Below are positions 13,001 through 23,641 of a stretch of 64,000 nucleotides of DNA, one piece after another. The notes below the pieces were generated by a model that was given only the letters and a program-made list of their open reading frames with translations, ran no database searches and was not told the origin of the DNA. Numbering within the stretch: position 1 is the stretch's first letter; each line of letters begins with the position of its first letter. A program made the position numbers and the translations under genes. The DNA lies in the NCBI GenBank assembly GCA_963966185.1, contig CAWZYM010000403.1, forward strand, positions 124,001 through 188,000, given 5' to 3'. Source of the DNA: Rhabditoides inermis (Eukaryota; Nematoda; Chromadorea; Rhabditida; Rhabditidae).

Positions 13001-15794
13001 GAGATCGTGTCAGGCCTTCGTCGCTACGAGCAGTCGCTGTCGAACGCGATCCGCGAGAACGGGACGGCGATCCGCGACGAGTGCATGCCGGTGAATCTGC
13101 AGCGGACGGTCGTCAGAGAGGACGGCACACAGTTTATGCGCAAGGTGAGAAGGACAGTGAGAGTGTGTTGATGGAGAAAGATGCGACACGTGTGTTGCGC
13201 TTAGGTGTATCGTTGTCAGCACGCTTACGTGATTTTGTTTACAAATTTCGAGTGTGCTTATTTTGAGTGTGCTTTTCACCGTTTAACCACGACGTTTTGA
13301 ATGATTGGATACCTGTAATTCTGCTACATGGTTGATTCGCACTGCTCGTTCCCATTCCTTTTGTCTATCATTTCGAGAAGTGAGATGACATGATTTTTTC
13401 GTGTTGTTCATTGTTTTCGTGTGTTCATTGTGATTACACTGGCATTGACAGGGTGTGGGCGACTGGCCGGGTTGCGTGGAGCGTATCGGGTCGCTGCTGA
13501 CGGAGTCGACTGGCGAGACGAGCTGCGCCACCGGCAGCTGCTACCTCAACACGTTGGTGTACCTTGTTTTTTTAGTAGCGTTCAGTCTGTTCGAATCTCC
13601 CTTCGATGGTGACTCCGAAACGCCTTCGACACACGACCAAACAGCGTGTTTCGAAGGCGAAGGGGCTGTTTCGAAGAGACTGAACACGCCTTTACGCTTA
13701 CAAATTAAGACTGTGTGTCTGTGTTGTTTTGTGTTGTTCAGCTGCTACCTCAACACGTCTGTGGTTTTGTTGTTTTAGCTTTTTTACCGAATGGAATTAT
13801 ATTAATAGTTGTTCTTGAATCGTGTGATCTCAATCAATTAATCGTTATATCGGAATATGACAACACAATCATGAATGATATGAAGCATACAGTAGTGCCT
13901 AGGATGCGAGATACATACATAGGCTAACGCCGGGGAAAGACAGGTTGGCTAACGAGGTTAGTGGCGGGAAGACGATACTTGATCGATATACATTCCCGGA
14001 CAATTAGAGTACCATTATTGACGTGTAGAGCTTCGTGTTTTCCTTTGCTTCCATGCCAAGTAGGATCTCGTCGCGCCATAGCTGCTTCCACATGAGGATA
14101 CTTCCCGCCGCCTCACTGGTTACTCGGGAAGGATTCTTGTCGATGACCGAACATTCGGCGGCGGCGGGGCGGGGCAAAATGAAGACCCGACCGCACGCCG
14201 CGGGGAAAAGTTTTTCCCTGTGATCTGTTGAGGCCTTTTCATTCTTAGTGACATTTCATAAGCTCGTTAGGTTTGCGATAAGAGAATATTTTTCTGATGT
14301 CGTTTTTTTTTCAAGGTTTCGATTCAATTCAATTTTTGTAAAAGAAAGATCATCTCGTTCTCGTTGTAGGAAGTTGTGTCTTTCTTGTCAACTCACTCAG
14401 ACAAGATGTTAAAAAGAACATGTTTCAGTGTAGCCGCACCGTCGATCTCGCTCTCGGACCTTGAGTTCTACGGCTTTTCAGAGTACTGGTTCTCGGGTGA
14501 GTGGGGTGACGACGTGGGTGGTCTGACGTCACTTCATCGTTGTATATGACGTGATGTTTCAGTGGAAGACGTGCTATCACTGGGCGGAGAGTACAACTAC
14601 TCGCGAATTAGTCAGAAGGCGAGCGAATTTTGTGCGCAGAGATGGAGCACCATTCAGGTAGGGAGTGGGCGAGAGAGAGAGGGAGGGAGGGAGGGAGAAA
14701 GGGGGAAGTGAGAGAGAGGGAGAGAGAGAGAGAGATGTTTTCTTTCAGTCGCAAGTTCGCCGCAAGCTGTACGCCAAAGCGAACGACGATCGCCTGCGCT
14801 CACAATGTTTCAAGGTGAGAAAACTGACATTTAAGATGACACTCAAAATTTTGGGAACGTTTCAAATTAACTAATTCTCGATTCAGTCTGCGTGGGTGAC
14901 GGCGGTGCTGCACGCGGGCTTCGGACTCGACAAGACGCACAACCGATTCAAAAGCGCCTTCACCATCGCCGGACAGGAGGTGAGGGGGGAAGGAAGGATA
15001 ATGAGAAAGAAACAAGAAGATAGCGGTGATCGGACAATGGGAGACGGGAGATGACGAGAGCGGTATGAGAGTATATTGTGTTCTTTAATTCTAGAGGATG
15101 AAATGTATGCGTATGCGTATGCATTTCTACCAGTATTCAGTATCTGTAAGTGATTGTGTTTACAGGTGCAATGGGCTCTGGGCGCGATGATCTACCACAT
15201 GCGCTACTTTCCGCTGCGTGATGCGCAGGTAATGCGGCGTCGTGGGTGGTCTATAGTTGTTATTCAGTTGTTGTTGTTTTTTTTGGCAAATTAACAGATA
15301 ACGTTCTCCTTCTATATTTTCGGCATGTAAAATCAATTGAATAACATTGTTTTCGTTGTCCTCCCTACGTTGACCCCCCGTGTTTTGCAGTTGACCACCT
15401 TCCCTCTCTGACCGCACTCTCTTGCATGCTTGCACCCGAAACATACCGTGTGTTGTGCATGTCTATCCCTCTATAATTACTAATAAGTGTATTACCGTGT
15501 ACATGTGAGAGAAACCGTGCGAGACATCATAATGATCTAACAACCTATCAACGATCTAAAATGATCTATCGACCCTCCCCATTGCAGGTTCGCGTCGCTC
15601 ACTCGACCTCGTCTGATTTCAACCCGCTCGCCGCGCTGCTCATTGTGGCAGGCGTGTGCGCACTGGTATACGTGCTGGTGTCGTGGCGGTCGACGCGGCA
15701 GCGCGGCATGCGACGCGAGAACAGCATGTGGGGCTACATGATGCTGCCCGCAGACGACCCATTCAAACTCGCCCGCCAACCCGCCTACGCGTAG
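10249..15794 (+). CDS. ntp-1: Golgi/lysosomal-type NTPDase (ENTPD4/7 class apyrase)
   Basis: Seventeen exons: 10249-10278, 10456-10537, 10823-10927, 11141-11236, 11702-11813, 11959-12028, 12187-12256, 12340-12419, 12697-12835, 13014-13144, 13452-13552, 14429-14496, 14563-14657, 14749-14814, 14887-14979, 15166-15228 and 15588-15794, giving about 535 residues. Apyrase conserved regions are visible: DAGSTGTR (about 50), ATAGMR (about 135) and SDMGGASMQ (about 210). The C-terminal part contains [19 protein letters not shown], as in ENTPD4/7. Transmembrane segments lie at both ends (residues 6-22 and about 482-499), matching the two-anchor topology of that class, which hydrolyses nucleoside di- and triphosphates in the Golgi/lysosome lumen. 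The first exon (10 codons) is inferred because it restores an N-terminal anchor in frame; it is the weakest part. The worm symbol follows the ENTPD4/7-type C. elegans gene and is tentative. Confidence 0.88.
10929..11125 (+). repeat. Purine microsatellite filling an NTPDase intron
   Basis: GA, GGA and GGGA units run from just after the 5' splice site at 10928 almost to the acceptor at 11140. Essentially the whole intron is purine on the sense strand. Confidence 0.95.
12258..12322 (+). repeat. (CT)n microsatellite
   Basis: About 60 bases of CT follow the 5' splice site of the exon ending at 12256. The downstream acceptor is at 12339, so the repeat makes up most of this 83-base intron. Confidence 0.95.
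12949..12998 (+). repeat. (GA)n microsatellite
   Basis: About 50 bases of GA in the intron before the exon at 13014, ending roughly 15 bases before the acceptor. Confidence 0.95.
13583..13685. repeat. MITE family B copy between duplicated exon ends
   Basis: The inverted ends are GCGTTCAGTCTGTTCGAA and TTCGAAGAGACTGAACACGC. It lies between two copies of the end of the NTPDase exon finishing at 13552 (see findings). Confidence 0.8.
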
Positions 15795-15801
15795 TGCCTC
15801 T

Positions 15802-16115
15802 TTTAAAGGGAGTGTACACTCTGAATTTCGAAGTTGAGTTAGCACTAGGATGTGAAAATAGGATGAAAATGATGCACTGTCAATACAACTATGTGTCGGA
15901 GATAGCTCTAAGTCTGTGAAAAGTTCTGTTGAACACTGAAAATTGGCACCAATTGGCACCAATTTCTGCATTTTGGCACATTTTGCGCTCAATTTTTATC
16001 GACTTGCAGACATTTTCAACAAATAGTTATACTGGCAAAATTGCATCGTTTTCATCATATTTTCATGTCCAGGTGTTAACTCAACTTTGAAATTCAGAAT
16101 GTTCACTCCCTTTAA
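15802..16115. repeat. MITE family A copy in the ntp-1 3' UTR
   Basis: Starting eight bases after the ntp-1 stop, this element begins TTAAAGGGAGTGTACACTCT and ends with the complementary arm (TTCAGAATGTTCACTCCCTTTAA, one mismatch region). Because the poly(A) signal is at 16408, the element should be transcribed into the 3' UTR and could fold into a long hairpin. Confidence 0.85.
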
Positions 16116-16407
16116 GTTGCAGTCAGTCTCTTCGAAACATTTCGGAAATGCCGTGCGATGCCTTCGAAACACTTTGGAATTGCTTCCGATGAGACTGACC
16201 GTTACAGCCTTTTCGCCTACGGGTTTTTAGCACTACTAAGTTGCACTCTGTGATAGCGACCGCCGCTTTATTTCAAGGGAGATTTTTTTCTCGTGTGTGT
16301 TTCTATTTTTTATATTTTTGAAGAGAGGTGTTATTTATTTGGATTTTCTAGCACGATTCAGTATTTGATTTGTTTGTATGCGCACTTTGTACTAACATAT
16401 TGAGGGA

Positions 16408-16413
16408 ATAAAT
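16408..16413 (+). terminator. Candidate poly(A) signal of ntp-1
   Basis: An AATAAA hexamer about 610 bases after the stop, followed by T-rich sequence. It is the first canonical hexamer noticed downstream and implies a 3' UTR that includes the family A MITE. Confidence 0.5.
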
Positions 16414-17424
16414 ATGATTTGTTGATAAGTTTTGGTTGGAAAACGTTTCTTTTTTTTCTTTTTTAACAGATTAGGAACGCACAAACACATCCATTCCCTG
16501 TCATATTTGATTGGAACAAATTTCGACGCCTTTTTCATCGAGAAGCAGGAAGCAGAGAGTTCGCCTGCCGAACTCCTGTCTGATACATCGCGCGTGTGAT
16601 ATCAGTTTTGAAAAAAAACCTAGCACTTGAGTGTTGTTTGATCTTCGAACTCAATGATCTCGATATTTCATAGACTACAAAAAAATACAATTATTTTTTT
16701 TGTTATTGTCATCGACACATTCAGTCATGTGGAATTGTGCAAGTACGCCTACCGGCAGTTATCGTCGAAATGCAATTATGCCGCTCACAGCCAGATCAGC
16801 GGTGATCGCTAGAATCTCGAGCCCAATGCACCCAGTGTCATGTGCTTTAAGTGGTGTACGTGCAGTCAATCAGATCATAAAATAATCCCTTCCTTACGTT
16901 TGCATGTTGACAACGGAATAGAGATAGTGTAAAGTGCGCTATTAGATAGTATTTTCACATGTGCGATTTGGAACATCTTGGGGTTTTACACTCCCAGATT
17001 GCTTTATGGAACATTTGATTTGTTGTAGTATAAAGGAGAACGTATTATGCGCCTGACAAATAACAGCGGATTGTTAGATTCGATTCGCGCAATTGGCAAG
17101 ATTTGCAAACCACGCAATCCAAGTTGTGCACCTGGGAGGAAAATTGTGACTGATATGGTGTGTTTTTATAGTTTTCCGCAAAGCTATAACCAATATATCT
17201 TGCAACCTTAACATGCCGATAACATTTTTTAAAGATTTTTTTGGAGTGGAAAGTTTGCTGAACAGTCAGCTGATTCTCACGACAAGTTTATCGGCACAAA
17301 ACACGACACGATCACAACGTTCAGAGAACAAACGACACAAGTTTACTTACACGAAAATGGCACAACCACGTTAACGTTTTTGATATTATATGACAATAAG
17401 TGTTTTCACAGGAATGGATATTGC

Positions 17425-17429
<5 letters not shown>

Positions 17430-17468
<39 letters not shown>
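17430..17468 (+). repeat. (GA)n microsatellite
   Basis: A pure GA run in the gap between ntp-1 and the SLC49-like gene. Confidence 0.95.
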
Positions 17469-17471
<3 letters not shown>

Positions 17472-17766
17472 GATACCAGTAATGAGCGACAGATGCGCGT
17501 GTGACAAGTTGAGGGAAACTTGGAAAGGAGGAGGGAGGAAAAAAAGGAAAATGGGAATGGTTGAATTGGGGCTGCGAGTAGAAGTAGTAGGTACAGTCTA
17601 GAGAGCATAATCCTCTTTTTCCACGTCCCTCACTGACAGTTGTTGCCGCGAATCGAACACCTACAAAATTATCATAATTGGATGTTTACACCTGGCCGAG
17701 AGCAATTTTCCAATTTCCAACTGCAGGTGTATTTTAATAAACACTTATTTTGTGTGATGATGGTCA

Positions 17767-18060
17767 AGCTACATGGTACGGTCAGTGAACATGATACAAA
17801 AAAAGAATTGAGAATATTTTTCTCGAATCACATTACCAAGTGCTACTCGATTCAAGATAAATATTCTTTTGCGCTCTCACAAAATCAAAAAGGAGATGCA
17901 AAAAGCTGTCATCGCGATTTGCCAAAAAAGAAGAGACCCACATCGGGGGCAGCTTGTTGCTACATGGTAGTGAACATAATTCAAAAGGAGATGCTATCAT
18001 TTTGATTTGCCAGAAAAAAGAAGATGCTCACATCGGGCAGCTTGTTGCTCTCCTCGTACG
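17767..18060. repeat. Degenerate tandem repeat overlapping the last SLC49-like exon
   Basis: A unit of roughly 90-95 bases is present about three times. Markers are GCTACATGGTA, AGTGAACATA, AAAGGAGATGC, ATTTGCCA and CACATCGGG. The last copy overlaps the 3' end of the terminal exon of the transporter, so its encoded C-terminus is part of the repeat. Confidence 0.65.
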
Positions 18061-21000
18061 CTTGGCGCTTGTAGACGGGCCAGAAGCAGGAGACGAACAC
18101 GGTGATGCACACGATCACACACACGTTCCACATGATGAACGGCCCTGCAGAGGTACGAATTCATAAACACTTCACAAATTCACGTTTACAAGTGATTTCT
18201 TCTCGATCGATACACTATAGCCGCGGATCGTTTGTGATTTGATCAGGGTGCGGTCAGTCTCTTCGGAATCGATTCCGAAGTGTTTCGAAGGCATAGCAAG
18301 TAGAGATGGGCGAATAATGTTTTTGGACGAATAACGAATAATTTTTATTCGTTCGATTAATCGTCGAGTTCGATTATTCGAATATTATTCGATTAATCGT
18401 CAGCGCTCGAATAACGAATAAAAATTATTCTATTATTCGATTAATCGATTAATCGACTGAAATTTTTCTCAAATAACCAATAGTCAGAGGTATTTTTAAG
18501 TATTTCATGTGTTTTTGTGATCAATTATTCGAATAATTGAACAATAAAGACGAATAACGAATAAAAATTATTCGATCGATTAATCGAACAGATATTTTAT
18601 TCGAATATTATTCGATTAATTGTGAGATCTCGAATAACGAATAAAAATTATTCGATTAATCGATTCATCGAATAATTATTCGGATTTTATTCGTATTCGA
18701 TTAATCGTGCACATCTCTAATAGCAAGGCATTCCGAGAGTGTTCGGGAGTGTTCGGGGGTATTCCAAAGGCAATTCGGGAGTGTTCTGGGGGGCGATTCG
18801 CAAGGCAGTTCCGAACCGTTTCAGAGGCATTCGGGAGTGATTCGAAGAGACTGGCCGCAACTTCAGTTCGTTCGCATGCAAACGAAATGACAGTCTCGGT
18901 ATGGTGTAGATAAATCTGAGACGTCGCGAAAGATCGACCGGGAAGACTCGCTCACATTTCCAAGTGACCACCGTGTCGACGTCGGCCACGCGGCTGACGC
19001 ACGTCTGGATGGCCAGGTCGTGCGCGTTCGCCGCCCCGTTCACCAGGTTCGTCAGCACCACGAAGATCACGCCCTCGATCTGACTGCAAGCAGAGCGGTT
19101 GGTTCTCATATGCCACGTCCCACATACTTTTCAAGAGGGGAATGGTGGGTTTTTGTTAATCATGCTGAATGCGAATGGTCGTGACATGATTTGAGTGCGA
19201 AGACTCGAAATATAACCTTGAACTTGACTGCAAGCAGAGCGGTTATATTATGGTCTCTTCGATTCTACTTTCTCTACAATTTACGGTCTACATATGCTTT
19301 CTATAGTTTACAATCTACAGTCTATTACACTTGTCGATCGTGGAATGGTGATAATCGTATGGTTATACAAAAAATTACTCACCCGATCATGATGAGCAGT
19401 CCAGTGCTGGTCGCCTCCGCCACGGGATAGGTCGCCTCGACGCCCATCTCCAGTCCGATGGGGTAGATGGCGAAGCCGAACGCGCCGAACAGAGCGATCG
19501 ACGCCGCGATCCAGCCTTGCTGGTGCTGCAATCGAACATTTCGGATTCATTCGTCTTCGCCTGCATCCTGCTCCTCCTCTCTTTGTACTCGAGAGTCTTA
19601 GGTCAGTCCCCTTAGGTCGACGGTTGTATAACTTGAATCTGATGATAAACCAACTTTCCTCGGAGCTCCGCCGTCATAGACGCTTATGCGTTTCCGTTAT
19701 AGGTACGACTAACCTCAAAGTTGATGGACATTGCCAGCGAACAGGCGAATAGGCCGGCGGCCGAGAAGCAGATCTTCATTACCTGCAGAGGAAGTGGTGA
19801 TCTTTTTTTTTCGGACCGCATTTATTGTGATAGTTGTGACAGGCCTTGCGCCTTTCAGAGAAAATGCGGAACGCATGCTGAGAACCTGGTAGGGTAGACA
19901 TATTCTCGCATACTCTAATCGTGGTGACGCTATCCTGGATACTTCCTTTGACCTTGATTTTGACTTTGAAATCGTAGAGATGTGATTACGAAAGCGCATA
20001 CCTCCTCGAAGCGCTTGGTCTTGTCGACGATGACTCCCGAGACAGCCGCTCCGATCAGGCCGCTCACGATGAGCAGCGAGCCCATCAGACCCGAGAACGT
20101 CGCCGAGTAGCCCTGAGGTTCGTCTCTCTCTCTCGCTAATTTACCGATTTCCCTCATATATTTTCTAGTAGCATCGAATGCTAGCATTCCATGCTAGCAT
20201 TCGGAGCATTCGGACCGCATTCGGACCGCATTCGGACCGCAGCCACTCGTCTGATGTCTGCTCTCCTCTCAACAGGCATACATTGCTCGACAGTCACACA
20301 AAACATAAGCAACACTAAGGCTGTCAGGCGGAGATCGGGCAGTCTCACCTTGACGCATAGCGCCGGCTGCAGGTTGTTGTAGAGGGCGTTGAAGAGGCCG
20401 ACGCCGCCGCCGAGGCCCATCGCGAGCACGAGGAACGAGCGGTTCGTGAAGCACGCCTTCACACCCTGTGGGGAGATGAGAGATAATAATCAAGCTAATT
20501 TTTTTACACCCCTAGTGATGCGCCACACGTGAAATGTGTGTGAACAATGACAATGACAACGGGTAGAAGTTGCAGTGGAACGGTTCCAGTAAACCAGCAA
20601 TGAGAATCCACGAGAGGCAAACGGAAATATGACGCCTGTCTTTTGTCTCAATTCGCCTTGTTTCAGGCCAAACATGTGTGCGAGCTGTGCAGCGCCGGCG
20701 GGTGAGATGGACCATGGGAGCAACTTGTGGATACGCGTACCTGGAGGAACGGCGGCGCGGCGGGTCCCTGGTCGGTGCGCGCGGCGGAGGCGGGCGTGGG
20801 CGGCTCGCTGCGGGTGATGAGCAGAGAGAACAGCGCCGTCACCGCCGCCAGGATGCCGATGCAAATGTTCTGAAATGTGCGCGTGCAAGCTTCTGTGTGC
20901 CTGCGTCTTCGAATCACGCTACCACAACCGTCTGCCTCTCTTGTTTTGCGCGCTAGTGCCGAGAGCTGACTCTCCGTCTTCCTCTGATCTACCCCACCGC

Positions 21001-21496
21001 GCGCAACTTATTGCGAGCACAGAACTATACAAGACTTTCTTTTTTTTTTTCGTTTTCAAGAATGCCGATGCGGATGCAGATGTTCTGAAGTGTTCCTTTT
21101 TTATCTCGTTTCCCGCAAGTGTTTTTTTTTGTTTGATACAGATAGCCTAGGGTCCGCTCAATATTTGCCACTCTGTACATTTCCGAGACGCTTACTGTAC
21201 TGTGTCTCTATAATCTTTTGGCAGATAAAGATTATTATGAGTACATATGTATCTGAACAATGCGCTCATCCGGCGAGTTCAGTATCTCCGCACTTGATTT
21301 AAGTTGTGTCCATAGAAGTGTTTCTCTGTTTTTTTTGTTTTGTTTTTGTTTTGTTTCTACTGTTTTTTTGGGTGTTCTGTGTTTTCTCTGTATGTTTTTG
21401 TTCTCATTTGCAGACGAATGACGGTGTGATTGTGTACCGCCACAACGCGAACGCTGATTTCATCAAATGACTCGTCTGCGAATCATGCTGCCCCTG

Positions 21497-21535
<39 letters not shown>

Positions 21536-23440
21536 TGGCGCGGTCTGATTGATGTGATCATGTTGTCGGTCTCGAAACATCTTCATTTGCATATCGCAAC
21601 GTCTGGTCCGTTCAGCACGTGCGCCGATAAGAAACGCCAGTTCCGGGTGAAGTGTGGTGCACTGTGGATTCTAATCCGGGGCGCATCAAAGGCGCGCAAC
21701 TTATCGGCGGATGCAACGTTTGTGGTGTCTCTCTCTACGCGGAAGGAGTGCGTTTGTGTCGCGATGGGATTAAAACATATACGCGATGTACTATCAGTTC
21801 AAAAGATGAGAAGAGAGAGAGAGAGAGAGGGGTCGGGATCGAAAGATGTGCGGGCTTGGTGCCAGTTCAACTTGATTAGATAGTCTACATGAAACGATAA
21901 CCTCGTGAAAAACTAGCAGTAGCAGTAATTCTAATCACGGAAGCTAAAAAGAGAATGGCAATTAAATCAAATCGGTAGCAGCTAATAAAACGTGATAAAC
22001 GCTTTCACGGCGGTAATTGGTGACAAAGCGATAAACCATGTCGTAAATAAATAAATTTTAATGTTGATGTTTTGTACAGTTGTGAGGAGTAATTTACAGC
22101 TTGAACTGCGTGGATAGAGATAGAGAGAAGAGGAGTATAAAACAGGCGAGTAAAAAAAGAAGATAGCCTCGATTCAAGAGATTCATGTGTACTCTGAGGG
22201 AGAGTGTACAAATGTAAAGGCAGCTTTCTAATCAAGAAATATATGCCCTGAGGAATACTCCGAGAGATTTGCAGATCAGAGTAGTAACTAGTAACTCACC
22301 ATGAAGAAGAAGTTGTCGGGTTTGTCGTCGTTGACGAACAGCGGGGCCACCGAGTACATCACAGCGATCCCAATCGGGTTCGACATCGAAGCCAGCGTGT
22401 TCGCTGAAAATGATTTTTGAAGAATGTTGTAGTTGAACTATTCTCACGCCAGATCTATTGAGCACGCAAAAGTTTTTTCCCGAGATCATTCAGAATTCTC
22501 ACCGATGTTTCTCTGGTCGTCGGGGAACCAGAATCCGGTGAGCTTCGTTGGGAGGAACATGACGAACGGCTGAGCCGCCGCCGCCAGAATCTGACATAGC
22601 ATCGTTCACAATCGGTCACGATTGAGCTCGCTGATAGTTCAATCATCACGTCTTGAGCTGTCTTTGCACTGACTTTGTGGCACTACATCTGCTGTTTTTG
22701 ATCCCGTTCTCGGTATATCCACTCACCTGTCCGGCGAATGAGACGGGGAAGCGCATGCCCTTGTCCATGAACGACGCCGATCCGATCACTCGAAGGACCA
22801 TGCCGCAAAAGTTGAGCCATGCGCCCAAGAGACACTGAAGTGTGCAAAGTGACAGCTGCGATTCCTTCTTCTTCTTCTTTTTTTTTTTACCAATTCCTGA
22901 CCGTGTGAGATTGATGTGTCGTTAGACTCATTAGAGTATCTCCTCTGATTGCAATGTATTCAATATGTATCTACAGTAACCGCGCGGAAGCGCGCAATAG
23001 GCAATCAGCCGTGATTATAGTATATAATCCCCCCCTGAGGGCAGGTGCTGCATGTAGCCAATTTACCCGGTAAGATATAATGAACCATTAGCGCTCTTCT
23101 GGGAGCCGATGTGCCTATTATCATTACGATTCTGTCACGCACGCACGTATATCGTATATCGTTAATTACCCAAGTTTGAGGTATTGCCACATCCCTGATG
23201 AAGGCGTAACGCCGAAACGTCGGATAAAGATAAGTATATTCCAACAATCGTGATCGCCGGCTTTAACATCTCACACTACAAATGTATATCGTATACCATG
23301 CGCGCAATATATTCCAAAGATCGTGCCGTATTCCAGGCTACGCTTTCGCATAACAGGAGAAGACTACACAACGTGGTTTCCGAGAGGTGATAAGGGGCCA
23401 ATCGATGTGAGATGTGAGGCATCCGCCACGCACGTCCCCA

Positions 23441-23485
<45 letters not shown>

Positions 23486-23605
23486 ACAAAGAATGGTGAG
23501 AAAAGAGTCGCAGGATTACTTGACCAGCAAGATAGAGAGAGCATGAGTTGTTGTTCTTTTAGCGGGATTCGAACGGCGCGAACAATTGTAATACAATGCA
23601 ATGCG

Positions 23606-23641
<36 letters not shown>

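Larger units (their letters stand above)
15795..17980. other. Tail-to-tail gap between ntp-1 and the SLC49-like gene
   Basis: No coding sequence was recognised. It contains the family A MITE, a family B fragment (16122-16206), the ntp-1 poly(A) signal, a GA microsatellite (17430-17468) and, from about 17767, a degenerate tandem repeat that runs into the last exon of the minus-strand gene. The short open frame at 16700-16885 has no coding signature. Confidence 0.5.
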
